Assembly (NCBI GenBank): GCA_037447605.1
Contig: CM074818.1
Location: 1,100,155-1,123,768, forward strand
Direction of reading: 5' to 3'
From: Zygnema circumcarinatum
Taxonomy: Eukaryota; Streptophyta; Zygnematophyceae; Zygnematales; Zygnemataceae
Length of the DNA stretch: 23,614 nt
The position numbers and the translations under genes are program-made. This document shows, piece after piece, positions 9,362 through 20,700 of the stretch. The notes below the pieces were generated by a model. The model ran no database searches. It worked only from the letters and a program-made list of their open reading frames with translations, and was not told the DNA's origin. The stretch's first letter is position 1, and each line of letters opens with the position of its first letter.

Positions 9362-10004
9362 CATCTGCTTCAGGCGGCACCTTCTGAAGACAGGTCAAAG
9401 TGTAAGCCAAGACTTTTCGTCGCCAAATGTGTTGACCGTTCGGATCCACACCTTTCGATTATCTCCTTAGAGCAAGCTTCAAGATGAGCCCCCCCCCGGC
9501 ATGAAAGCGTTGAGCAAGTGGAGGAAGAGGATGGCTTTCCGCCACCCCCCCACTCCTCTCAGTAGAAGTTTTGTGGCAAGTCGCAAGTCGGAAAGGAGGG
9601 GCCGTCCCGGCTGCCTGGTTATCATGATGGGTGTTTACCAATCATGATTCTTGAGTCCTGAATGTATGTAGAGTGGTTGACCCATGGAAAGGTAGATGCG
9701 ACGTGTGCCCCTGGTGCCCAGGAAGTGCGTCTGTCGGTAGGTGCCCGACCTACTGAATCGAGCTTATGTGTAGTGGATTAGAGGTTTTTTCCTCCCCGTG
9801 AAAAGCGGTCTGTAAAAAGAGGTACAAACGAGACAGAGTTAAGTAGGCCATTTATGAAAGAGTTCTTGAGAAGCTTTCGGCTCCTCTCTCATTGTTCGCC
9901 CGATGCCGTGTTCTGTAGCGCATGTCCCTTTGGCTTTTCAGTATTCATCCCTTGAGGACTTCTGCTGGAAGAAGGCTGCTGTTGCTTGTGGATGGACATG
10001 AGGT

Positions 10005-10071
10005 CCTCTCTCTCTCTCTCTCTCTCCCTCCCTAACTCCCTCCCTCCCATCCTCCCTCCCTCCCTCCCTCC
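10005..10071 (+). repeat. CT/CCTC pyrimidine tract upstream of the SWI/SNF gene
   Basis: (CT)n passes into (CCTC)n about 370 nt before the start codon. Pyrimidine patches are common near plant and algal transcription starts, so it may be a core-promoter element. It may also be a plain microsatellite. Confidence 0.75.
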
Positions 10072-10204
10072 ATATGAAACGATGGCTGCTAGCTCGACAC
10101 GTCGTGGGGCTGGCTGTTGGGAAAGGCCCTTTGTTTCTGGCCGGTACGCACACACGGCAGCCGCCGTCTCCCTTCCCCCTCCCCACCACTGCCCAGATCC
10201 GGCC

Positions 10205-10351
10205 ATGGCTGCCGGCCCCTCCCGCGAGCCACTGGGAGTGGAGGCTGCACCAGTCTGTGCCTGTCTGTGCCAGTGACAGTTACAGTTAAACGCAACTGCA
10301 TCCTGGTTTTAGGGCATGGAGCCGTTCACACAAGCCGACCATACAGTATAG
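10205..10351 (+). promoter_or_regulatory. Two possible upstream ORFs before the SWI/SNF start
   Basis: ATG at 10205, in a good initiation context (GGCCATGGCTG), opens a 23-codon frame ending at a TGA near 10276. ATG at 10316 opens an 11-codon frame (MEPFTQADHTV) ending at TAG 10349-10351. If both are in the transcript leader they could lower translation of the main frame. This depends on an unmapped transcription start. Confidence 0.2.
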
Positions 10352-10437
10352 TACGGACTGCGAAGGTTCCTTTGGAGGTGCCGAGTTCGAGCCCCGCGAG
10401 TGCCGTCGAGTGAAGACCTGCGCGCGTCTGCGGATCG

Positions 10438-13400
10438 ATGGCGGAGCAGGCGGAGTCGGAGCAGGCCATGGCCATGGCCATGGCGGGCGAGCCTCCCGCT
10501 CCCGCTCGCGCCGCGGCGCCTCCTCCTGCCGAGTCCCTCCCCGCGCCTCTCGAGCGCGCGATCCCTACTGTGCCGCCGTCCGATTCGAGCAGAGCGCCTG
10601 CTCACAGTGAAGGAGATGCCTGCACTCGCCTCGCCTCGCCTGGCGGGGAGGCTCGTCCTGGCAACGAAGCCGGCTCGGGGGGGGCGTGTGAGAGAGAAGG
10701 TGTAGAAGAGTTGAAGGGTGGCGATGGTAGGAGTGGTGAAGAGGGACCTGCAGCGATGGATGTGGGGAAGGAGAGCGCGTCTGCACAGGAGAGGAGAGCG
10801 GAGGAGAAGAGCGAGGATGACCTTGTCGCAACAGTCAAGCTGCTGCAGCTGGCCCTCGGATATGTATCAAGGAACGTTTCGCTGCCACACGCGCTTCAAG
10901 AAGTCCTTCTACGCATAGTGGACGGACCTTCATCAGAAAGCAGACTTGTCAAGGATAGCGAGGATGCGGTACAACATCCTGGACGGGTTGCGAAGGTGAG
11001 CTCATTCTATTAGGCACTGCCAAACTTTTCTGTATTATGTTGTAAGAGCAACCTGCCATCTTTAACCTAACTTTGATCCACTTTCGTTCTAAGTGCACGT
11101 TGTTTTATCTAAAGATTATCATTCCAAAGGCTTCTGTGATTCTCCCTCTGAAGGAAGCCGTCTCTCTTATGTTCGTGAACCCTTTTCTAAACTGACACTT
11201 CGTGTAGGAGCAAATAGAGATCGTCCTGTACAACAAACACCTCCGTAAAATAAGGAAAAGTTTTGCGAAGGCCGCAGGCTGTTCCAATTATTCAAAAACC
11301 ATCTGGAGCAGGAGACTTATTGAAGGGCTTCAGCAGAGCTGTTCGGTGCCAACGACGTGGTCTTAGTGCTGCAGAACTTCGAATGGAGCGTGAGAGTGTC
11401 ACTCAAAGACTTATTAACATGCGAAAGGTGGAATTACAAAGTGAGTTCTGCTTCGCACTGAGGCAATGTTCCATTGTTTTAGGATAGACCTATCCTTTTC
11501 CTGCATACAGGAGGTCATTGTTCATGTCTGAAACGGCGCTGAAGCGACTACCGTACCATTATGATAAGGAATATTCTCGTAAATAATTTGTTTGTTTCCC
11601 TTTGGTTGGTTATTGCTTTGCAAATGTGATATTTGAGTTAATGCTGATGTCGATTTTCCAATTGTAGATATCAAAGCACTATGTTAATTCATTTTAAACC
11701 AAACCCCTTTGCATAGCAGTCATGTTGAGAGGCATTACCTCTTATATTTGTTTCTGAACTTAGATTTTTGGATTCCTTTGGTATCGTCATGTTTTTGTGG
11801 GCTCTGTGGGATGCCCATGGAACATGATAATATTTTGTTTTGGTTTTACACTGTTTTAGCAACACCTAAACCATTATCGACAGAACACCTAAGTTTGTTG
11901 ATGTGTTCTCGACAACATAGAAGATGTCTGGTTAGCCATTTATCAGATTATTTATCTCATTTTACTTTGTTTCGAATGGCAGATCTGGCACATCAGGTGT
12001 GGGACGAAGATGTTCGACGAAAGGCTGCGATTGAACTGAAAGCCATAAAGGTAGCTAATTTATATAAGCATTATTTGATTGAAGGGTGACATCGATTTCC
12101 ATTCATGCCGCGTGCCTTCCACCACTCCACGTATTCTCAAGCTCTATGTTGTGAAGGCTTCCTGCTGCAGTATTAATCATTTTTGCTGAGTTGCATTAAG
12201 ACTAGGTGGTTTTTTGACTCATGAGTGGATTTTTGAAGGGTTTCACATTCTGAACTAGATTGTATGTCGGCATGTCTGATTCCTTTCAAGTTGATTTAGC
12301 TCAAGAAGTACTTGTCCTGCTGTATTTTCTTATTGTGGATATTTTCTACTGGGAATGGAATTATGCAGCTCTTGGATCTTCAAAAGCGAGTCCGATTTCA
12401 AGTTGCAGCAGAAGCAAAGCTGCTGGCTATGTGCGGCAAACCCAACCAAGAGCTCTACGACTGGGGCATGCTGCGGTTGAAACGTGCAGATGTGGCTGCT
12501 TCATTGGCCCGCTGGGATCCTCGAGCCGGCAGTGCAGGCCAGTCTGCGGCAGAGATGGACATTCGGCAGCGGCGCAAGCGTGAAGCAGAGGCATGTTAAG
12601 CGTGTCTGAACAAATTTAAGTTCGATAGTGGATGTTGGCCGTCATGATGATAGGGTGCAGTTAGAATACCGTCACTTTTAGCACCTTGGGAAAGAAGGAG
12701 TTATTTGGAAAGCATATCGGTTTAATTGATATCTGATTGGTAAAGCAGGAGTGTACGGAAACCCTAAAAACCCTAAAGTACGTATTAGAGGAAAGATTTG
12801 CATGCTTTCCATCGGGGGACTTATGTACTGAGTGGGTTAGCAGGTGCGTGTTCTTTTTTTTCTTTCATACAGAGGAAACAGCGTGAGGAGGACGAGGAAC
12901 AACAGAGGAGTGTTCAAGCTCTCACGCGCTTCACTACGGAGCTGCAGATTGCCCTTCGTGAGATAATGTTGCAGGCACAAGCAGCAGCGAAGCGACGTAA
13001 ACAGAGAAATGATATGGTGGTGGTGCGTGCATTAATTCACACTTGCTTATCTTGTCCGTGTATGTGGTGTTGGAGGAGCAAGATTAGCACTTAATTGTCA
13101 ATGACGTCCTACAAATCATTATGTCTTTGGGAATTGATGAATATATCTTGCTTGTGTTTTTGCTGGCTCAGCTTTTAATACCAGTTTCAAAAAACTTGCA
13201 AAAATATAGTGTGATTGTATAGCATTCTGAAAAGGTGCTGACTATATATGGCCGTGTCTGCAGACATGGCACATAAAGCAGAAGCAACGAGCTTCCAGAG
13301 CAGAAAGGCTGCGTGTTCAGGCGTTGAAGACAGGGGACCAGGAAGCCTACCTCCAGCTAGTAGAGGAAAGCAAGAATGAGCGATTGAAAACTCTACTTGG

Positions 13401-16400
13401 AAAAACAGATGAGCTTTTGCAAAGACTGGGGGCCATGGTTCAACAGCAGAAGGACTTACCTCTTTTTTCGTCGATTCCAAAAGAACAGAAAGCGAAGGAT
13501 AAGGGAAATAAGGAGGTCAGTAAGGAGAAGGAGGGTGGCGAGACAGGGGCAGTCGAGGACCAAGCTTCAGTCAAAGGGGCCGCAGGAAAGAGAGATTTGA
13601 TGGAAGGGCAGCGGAAATATAACATGGCTGTACATTCGATCGAGGAGACTGTTACTAAGCAACCAGAAATCCTAGAGGGAGGGCAGTTAAGGGAGTATCA
13701 GCTGGAAGGACTTCAGTGGATGCTCTCTCTTTATAACAATAACTTGAATGGCATTTTGGCGGATGAAATGGGATTGGGAAAGACAATTCAGACTATTGCT
13801 TTGCTGGCATATTTAGCAGAAACCAAAGGAGTTACAGGTCCCCACTTGATATTGGCTCCAAAGGCTGTTCTACCGAATTGGGCACATGAGTTTGCGACCT
13901 GGCTGCCAAGGTATGTACAGAAGTCATGCCTCCTCTCCTGAGAGAGCTGAGGAATGCTGATGTTGGAATGAAGGTTAGAGAGTCGATTTCTACTTTTCAG
14001 ATGGAATTTGAAGACTGTGTCCGGACTTGCATGATATCACGTTCATTCACTTTTTGCATGTGCGTTTGCTGTGAATTGTGCGTCCATGTTACACGCTTAT
14101 CTTGGAAGTTTGTTCTTGGTTTTGCAGCATGGCTGTCATTGTGTATGACGGTAAGCAGGAAGACAGGAGAGCCCTTAGGGGAGAAGGGTTTGCTGCGGAA
14201 GGCAAATTCAACGTGATGATCACGCACTATGATCTCATTATGCGCGACAAAGCTTTTCTTAAGAAGATCAGGTGGCACTACCTCATCGTTGACGAGGGGC
14301 ACCGATTGAAAAATCACGAATCTATGTTGGCAAAGACGCTTATGGCAGGGTAAGTTGGAAGATTTAATTATTTTCAGATGCGAATTGCTTTATGCCCTTG
14401 CACACAAGGTGATTCTACTGAAATTTCGCGGCAGCGCCTTAAGGTGCAGTCGTATGCAGAGCCGTTTTCAAGCACTGTTAGATTTCTTTTTGTGTGTACC
14501 GTTTGTGGAATGTCTGAGTGGTTGTGGATGACGAAATCCGAGAAAGTTACGACATTTTGACATGCAGGGGAGGATGTGGGGGCCCGCAGTTACATGATCC
14601 GCCGGCGCCTTCTCCTTACAGGCACTCCTATTCAGAACAGTTTGGGCGAACTCTGGGCTCTACTGAACTTTCTCCTCCCTGCTATCTTCAACTCCAGTGG
14701 AAACTTTGAGGAGTGGTTCAATGCACCATTTGCAGATAAGTCTGAGGTGGCGTTAACGGAAGAAGAAGAGCTGCTTGTCATTCGGCGTCTGCATCAGGTG
14801 GGCCCTCATTCCGTCAAAAACTTCAGCAGGGAGTTATCGTCGGGCTTACAGGTTGTACTGCCCAATGTCTCGCATGTGAAAGAAAGGCTTCAGCAACTTT
14901 CCTCGAGTCTAAATTGAAGCGGTATTGAAACCCAATTTGGATATTTTTTTTTTTAGGTGATTCGGCCTTTTCTCTTACGAAGAAAAAAGGGGGAAGTGGA
15001 AAAGCACCTTCCGCAGAAAACACAAGTTATTCTGAAGTGCGACCTGTCAGCCTGGCAGCGTGCTTACTACTCCCAGATCCTCGAAGTGGGGAAAGTTGGG
15101 CTGAAAGTGAGCCTAGATTCTGGGAAGAAGGGGCATTCGCGATCTTTGCTCAACACAGCCATGCAGCTGCGCAAGTGCTGCAACCATCCATTCCTTTTCC
15201 TTGACTCGGACATTTTGGACCATCTCGATCGCATGGACATTGTTCGGGCAAGTGGAAAGTTTGAGCTGCTTGACCGGCTTTTGCCCAAACTGCAGAGAAC
15301 TGGACATCGCGTGCTGCTGTTTTCTCAAATGACATCGCTGATGAATATTCTGGAGGAGTATCTGACATGGCGAGGATTCTGCTATATGCGGTTGGATGGA
15401 AACACAAAAACAGAGGAAAGAGGTGTTCTTCTATCCAAGTTCAATGCAGTGGACTCGCCCTACTTCATGTTCCTGCTCAGCACTCGAGCAGGTGGGCTTG
15501 GCTTAAACCTGCAAAGTGCCGACACTGTGATTCTGTTCGATAGTGATTGGAATCCGCAGATGGACCAGCAGGCAGAGGACAGGGCCCATCGAATCGGTCA
15601 AAAGAAAGAAGTAAGAGTGTTTGTGCTGGTCAGCGTGGGCTCCATCGAAGAGGAAATTCTGGAGAGGGCGAAGACCAAGATGGGAATTGATGCAAAGGTG
15701 ATTCAAGCTGGTCTCTTCAACACCACTTCAACAGCTGCAGAGCGTCGAGTGCTTTTGGAGGAGATCATGCGGAGGGGCACATCGCAGTTGGGGACTGACA
15801 TGCCCTCTCTCCGGGAGACAAATCGGCTCATTGCAAGGACTGATGCCGAGTTTGAGCTGTTCGAAAGAATGGATGCGGAGCGATTGCGAACTCTCGGAGG
15901 GAGGAAGTCTCCATTGATGACAGAGGAGGAGGTGCCGGAGTGGGTGTTCTTTCAGAGAGGAGGGAAGGATGATAAAGAGAAGGAGAGTGAGGAGCTGGGA
16001 GCAAAGCGGAAAAGGACAGCGGTCGTGAATCTGGACGTGCTAAGTGAAGCCCAATGGAAGCAGGTAGAGGAGGGAGCAGACGTGTTTGAAGTGATAAAGG
16101 CTCGAGAGGAACGTACCCAAAAAATGAGGGAGAAACGGAAACAGCAGCTTGATCCGGATGCTGGAAATGATGAAGATGGGTTTGAAGCAGCGGAGGGTGA
16201 AGACGCTACATTTGTTCGGCTCAACCCTGAGGACACGGGAGCCAAGAAGAGACGAAGAGCAGAGGAGAGTGAGAGAGATAATGATTTGAATGGTCAGGTC
16301 GGTAGCGGTCTTGCAACCCCACCATTGAAGAAGCGGAAAGTTGCTGAACCTCAAGGGCAGTCTGGCAAATCGATTGCAGCTCTGACGACTAATGTAAAGA

Positions 16401-16987
16401 TAAGTTCTGGAGAAGCAAGTGGTAGGAAACAGGATCAGGGTGGCAGTGTTTTCAATATTTCAAAGCCACGTTTTGATGATGTCAGGACAGGAAGTGAAAC
16501 ACATGTTGCTTCTAGCACAGCAAAAGGAGTTGGGAGAAGAAGATCTGGTCTGGCCCGGCCCCGTAAACTTGAGCGTCAGCCGGTCGCCCTTGACAGTGCA
16601 GAGGAGGATGAGGCTACGGAGGTCAGCACTCATGAGGAGCAGAAGAAGGACATGGAGGTCAATGCTAGAGATAGTGAAGAAAGGAGGTCGGGAAGGAGAC
16701 GTTCCAAAGCGGGAAAGTTGAGAACGCTGAACTTAGTAGACGAAGGGGGGGCAGAGGCGGGAAGCAGTGCAAGAGTATATAATGACCGGCAAGAGGACAA
16801 GACCGAAAACTGGTGGGAGGAGTCTGTGATGGATGGGCACGACCAGCCTGGAGGTCACCGTGATGTGAAAACGAACAAAAAAATGAGCTTGATAATAAAG
16901 CTGAAAAAGACTGGTGCGGAAATGGAGAAGTCAGCATCCTCCAGTATTCCAAGGAGCGGCGCCAAAACCAGACGTTCACAGAGATAG
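10438..16987 (+). CDS. SWI/SNF-family (BRM/SYD/SMARCA-type) chromatin-remodelling ATPase, complete
   Basis: Nuclear ATP-dependent nucleosome remodeller. Exons are 10438-10995, 11278-11440, 11983-12050, 12369-12590, 12873-13022, 13264-13910, 14128-14349, 14590-14797 and 14957-16987. They total 4269 nt, or 1422 residues. Order: Ala/Pro-rich N-terminus; HSA-type region (about 215-385) with [12 protein letters not shown] then LLDLQKRVR; post-HSA segment with [21 protein letters not shown]2 ATPase with Walker [10 protein letters not shown] (553-561), DEGH (658-661) and [15 protein letters not shown]; helicase C-terminal lobe with [11 protein letters not shown] (from 921) and RAHRIGQ (955-961); and a SnAC-like region after it. 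The tail is acidic/basic with [10 protein letters not shown], an NLS-like motif, and AT-hook-like RPRK. No bromodomain and no clear QLQ domain are visible, so it is closer to SYD/MINU-like members than to animal BRM. The least certain border is the acceptor at 11278, which has a weak pyrimidine tract. Exons 1 and 2 carry little conserved sequence. Confidence 0.93.
12591..12872 (+). other. Probable GC-AG intron in the SWI/SNF gene
   Basis: The exon ends GCAGAG and the intron begins GCATGT, matching the AG|GC pattern of GC-type donors. Its end is TTTCATACAG. The nearest GT (12594) would create a stop at the junction, and no other GT donor nearby keeps the downstream frame [13 protein letters not shown] open. 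This intron also carries the telomere-like motif at 12759-12777. Confidence 0.6.
12759..12777 (+). repeat. Telomere-like AAACCCTAAAAACCCTAAA inside an intron
   Basis: Two CCCTAAA-type units in the reverse orientation to those at 5205. A GTAC word (GTGTACGG) directly precedes it, as in the intergenic islands. Confidence 0.75.
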
Positions 16988-17117
16988 AGAGACCCAACTT
17001 GGTGACTGGGTGGAGCCGTTTGGGTTGTTAGCATTCTTTCATTCTCAGAAGTTAGCTTAAATTTCTTATACAGGAGCTTGCTCTTTCTGCCACTAAAGAT
17101 TGTGACATTTCTTGTGC

Positions 17118-17122
17118 TGTAA
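17118..17122 (+). terminator. Candidate TGTAA poly(A) signal of the SWI/SNF gene
   Basis: It lies about 130 nt past the stop. TGTAA is the usual poly(A) signal in green algae. Whether this lineage uses it is unknown, and no AATAAA was noticed nearby. Confidence 0.3.
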
Positions 17123-17595
17123 ATACGGCGTAGCACAGTGGCAGTTCAATTTTGCTTTTTCCTTAGTTTTCATGAGCACATTACTGGTAGCACCGTTATC
17201 TGCAATGTCAAGCTTTGCAGCATGCTTGTGTTGCGGTAATTAATCACAAAATTGTTAACCAGAGAGCGCAATTGTTCATTGCTTGGTTGCAAGACAGGAG
17301 TGTGCAGGACTGACAGCAGCAGGAAGAAATGCTTTTGAGTGAAATTGCTCCAAACAAACGACAAATCGAGTGGTTCTCTCCTTGCATTGCAGAGTGCGCC
17401 ATGGCACTTGGAAACACGGCTTGAAGGGAAACTTTGAACTTTACGAGCTCAGCTGCTCTGCATTTGCTTTGCGCAGCTTATTGGAAACGGCCATATATTA
17501 CTATAAGGCCTGCCTCCCTCCTCCCGGGGAAGCGCAAAAGAATAGGACGGCGTCGCCCTGGCAAGTAATGCGTAGCATATCGTATCGTACATATT

Positions 17596-17600
17596 TTACA
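17596..17600 (-). terminator. Candidate TGTAA poly(A) signal of the glycosyltransferase gene
   Basis: It lies about 200 nt past the minus-strand stop at 17799, within an A/T-rich patch (ATATGTAAAATATG). It is the only candidate I noticed on that side. Confidence 0.25.
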
Positions 17601-17798
17601 TATCGTGGGGCGTTGTATAGATATACCGAGCGGCTTTGGGATATCTCGATATGTCCGCTCCGCGCACAGGGGAGCCGGGCCGGGCCGCGGTTGGGACCGC
17701 TGTGCGCGGAGCGGCCAGGGTGGCGGTGCGGGCACAGCCGGGGGCGGCAGGAGGGGGAGGGAGGGAGGCGGGAAGCGGAGGGAGAGAGGCAGCCATGG

Positions 17799-20700
17799 TC
17801 AGCCACTTTGCAGGGGGGCGAGGGTGCTGCAGAGTTTGCCGCAGTCGGCAGCATCGCCAGTGCCCTCGGAACAGCCCGGGCTGGCCTTGCACTCCGTTAT
17901 GCGGCGCGCTGCCCACACCAGGGAGGGGTCCTCCACTGGCACGTTCTCCTCGGTTCCTACCTGCAGAGAGCAGGGGGTGGAACAAACTTAAGACGAACGT
18001 TCATCTGGCCCTCCTCCCATGTCGAGCAGAAAGGTGAGTGGGTGGAAGGTATTGAGTTGAGTTGAGGCATAGCTCACCTTAGGGCAGAAGACAAAGTTGT
18101 TGACTCCTGTCTCTTTATACTCTGAAAGGGGCGTGGAAGCATAATGGTGAATCTTCAAAGAGCTAACGTCCGCAGACCCTATCGCCTGCGCTGAAGTTTG
18201 CCTGAAATTAGCAGCAGAGGAACGGAGGTTAGGAAGGAGCATCGCAGGCGGAGGGGAGGAGGAAGCTGGAGAGGAAAGGGAAACGAGTCAGAGGGAGAGG
18301 AATAGAGCTCACTTTGTGAAGTGTATTTCAACTTTGGAGCCAATCATGCGATTCGGACGCGCAGCTAACTTGTCATGACTATCGACATGGAGGTTTCCAC
18401 TCCAATCCCTCCAACCGTGCTGAAATAGGGTAAAAATAAATAGAAAACCATGAGCTCCTCACATCCGCCATTCGCCCCTTCTTGCACGTTTTCTCTCACT
18501 TTCTGTACAATTGCAGCAGCTCACCTCTTGCCACTCTGTTACTCTCTCACACTTCTGCCCTTCTCCTCACACTTCCGTCCTTTTCGTTTCCCTTAATCTA
18601 CTTTCACTTCAGTCGATCTCCCTCTTCCCCCCTCTCTCTCTTCCTTCCCCCCCCCCCCCCTCCCTTCCCTTCCTCCTCATTTCGACTCGCATTGCCAACT
18701 TCCATTTCACGCAAACATCACGAAGGAAAACTTCTATGATCCCGAAACCTCACAGCAGCGCACCTGCATGGGTTGCGAGCAGCGCTGCGTGACGTTCTTC
18801 AGCACCGTCGTCGGCTTCTCGCTCGCTCCCAAAAAGTTGAAGCGCTTCACGCGGAGCACTGCCAGAGGGAGGTCCCCACGATGCCGCGCCTCCGCCTCCT
18901 TCATCGCACGGGGGAGACTGCCCGGTCTCGCATCGCCCAACTGCGGACATTGGCAGGAGGGAAGGCATTGAGTGAGGGGCGTAAAGGAAGGAAGGTAAAG
19001 GACGTCAGAGCAGCCAAGGACTGAAGGGTTCTTCTCCATTTCTGAGGTTTCCGCGGTTTGAAAGTTGGAACCTACCGAAATGAACTCATCGATGTCGATG
19101 AAGAGGAGCCAGGACAGGTTATGGCGGCGTCCCTGCACTCTCCCAAAACGACAATATAGGTAAGAAAACATCTCCGCTTTCTTGCATACGTTCTACCGCA
19201 TAAGTACTAAAGCTTGGCCGTAACATGCGGCAAACAAGTAGGCGAAGCATCGGAGAGTTCACTGAGTCTTCCTTCATCTGTGTGGCGGAGCCTCCCTACC
19301 TGCATCATGCAGTGCTCGTTGGCCAAGATTTGGTCGTAGCTCTGCGGAAACCTGCAGAGCCCCAAACCCGGAGTGGCATCTGCGGTCAGGTCACTTCATC
19401 CGCACATTCACAATGGCATTCGCACGTGCTTCTGCTCGAGCAGAATGGGATTTGCCAGAAGCTGCACTTACACATAGCGATCGTTGGCGTTTGCATGGAT
19501 GTTTCGGCGGAAGAACACTTCAGACCAGGTTGGAAAGGGCACATGTACCACAACTCCGCGGTCCACATATGGCTGCAATCCGACAAGCCTTAGTTTAATC
19601 TACCACGCTGTGAAGCAAGGCTAGTGCTTGGCGGGTGACAGCACAATACAGCTTTTTGAAGGGGGTCGACGGTTGGAGGGGGGCTCTTTCAGGCTTCTGC
19701 CGACTCACTCTGAGGAGAGGGAGCTTTTCATCGCCGTAGCGGTCGTAGAAGAATATGCGCGACACTCCCATGAGCAGATTGTAGTCGATCCATTCAAAAA
19801 GATTCTCCGTGCGATCACCACGCAAGCGGTCCCTGCGGAACATATGAAACAAGCCACTTTAAAACGCAGCAGACACAGCTCTCTCCCAATGCCAATGACT
19901 GCAAAATCTCCACGCAAACATTCTCGTCTGCTGGTGAAAGAATGAATCCATAGCCCTCTGTGATCGACTTGAGCATCCTACATTAAAAAAACGGTCTCTT
20001 TACGAAATTTCACGAAGTTTTCAAGACTGCTGGCTATAGAAAGTTGGGCCCCGAGTGAAGCGACTCTTACTCTATGCTGAAGGGGCGATGGTCGCGATAC
20101 GGATAGAGGCACACTCCCACCTCGGGGTCCCCTTCAGGGGGCGGAGAGGGAGCCCTCTCCTGCACAGCCATATCCGTACGGCAGAGCGGCAGCGGAGGCA
20201 TGTGCAGGAGGTCGGAGGGGTCTGAAGCCACCAGTTGGATCTGCATCCTCACACGTGCGAACTACTCTCAGGGACTCTGACCCTCAGTGTTGCCCTGCGG
20301 CTCCACTGCGTGTTCCGTTCTCTCGGAGATGGAGGCAAGTGGGAGGGGAGAGGGGGAGGGAGGGGGAGGGAGGGGAGGGAGGGGGAGGGAGGGAGGGGGA
20401 GGGAGGGGAGGGAGGGGAGGGAGGGGGGGGAATTCACCTGCAGCTTGGGGGCACTGAGGAGGAGAGGTGGTAGGTTTTCCGGCGAAGGCAGCGGGCAGTG
20501 CAGGAGGAGGCTGTACTCCTGCGTGTGCTCAGCGATTATCGCGTCCGTTACCAGGAGGGGAGAGCTCTCTCTCTGAGCCCCTCTCCCATGGCCTGCACGT
20601 GACCGAAGAAGCCGAAGGATGAGAGAGCAGCCGCAGCAACATTTCTTCCGAAGGAGATGGCACGGTGCCGAGAAGCTTGTTGTGCGAGAGGCTGAGTGTG

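Larger units (their letters stand above)
9305..10437. other. Intergenic: 3' region of the coiled-coil gene and 5' region of the SWI/SNF gene
   Basis: No gene is seen. The left part carries an AATAAA at 9356 and a C-rich patch at 9488-9555. The right part holds the CT/CCTC tract at 10005-10071, GTAC words at 10144 and 10352, and two short upstream ORFs. The stretch from about 10000 to 10437 is the likely promoter and 5' untranslated region of the SWI/SNF gene. Confidence 0.6.
16988..17798. other. Intergenic region between convergent genes
   Basis: The 3' ends of the SWI/SNF gene (+) and the glycosyltransferase gene (-) face each other across about 810 nt. No gene is seen. The block at 17570-17660 is rich in ATATCG words and holds the imperfect palindrome GGATATCTCGATATGTCC. 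A GC-rich patch follows at 17660-17798, next to the minus-strand stop. Confidence 0.6.

Noticed and set aside
12594-12599. GTTAAG as the donor of the SWI/SNF exon ending near 12590
   Set aside because: Joining it to either acceptor at 12872 or 12874 creates a stop codon at the junction.
14798-14956. Readthrough of the open frame past 14797 into the next 120 nt
   Set aside because: Splicing CATCAG|GTGGGC to TTTTAG|GTGATTCGG restores the universal SNF2 sequence around RPFLLRR, which readthrough destroys.
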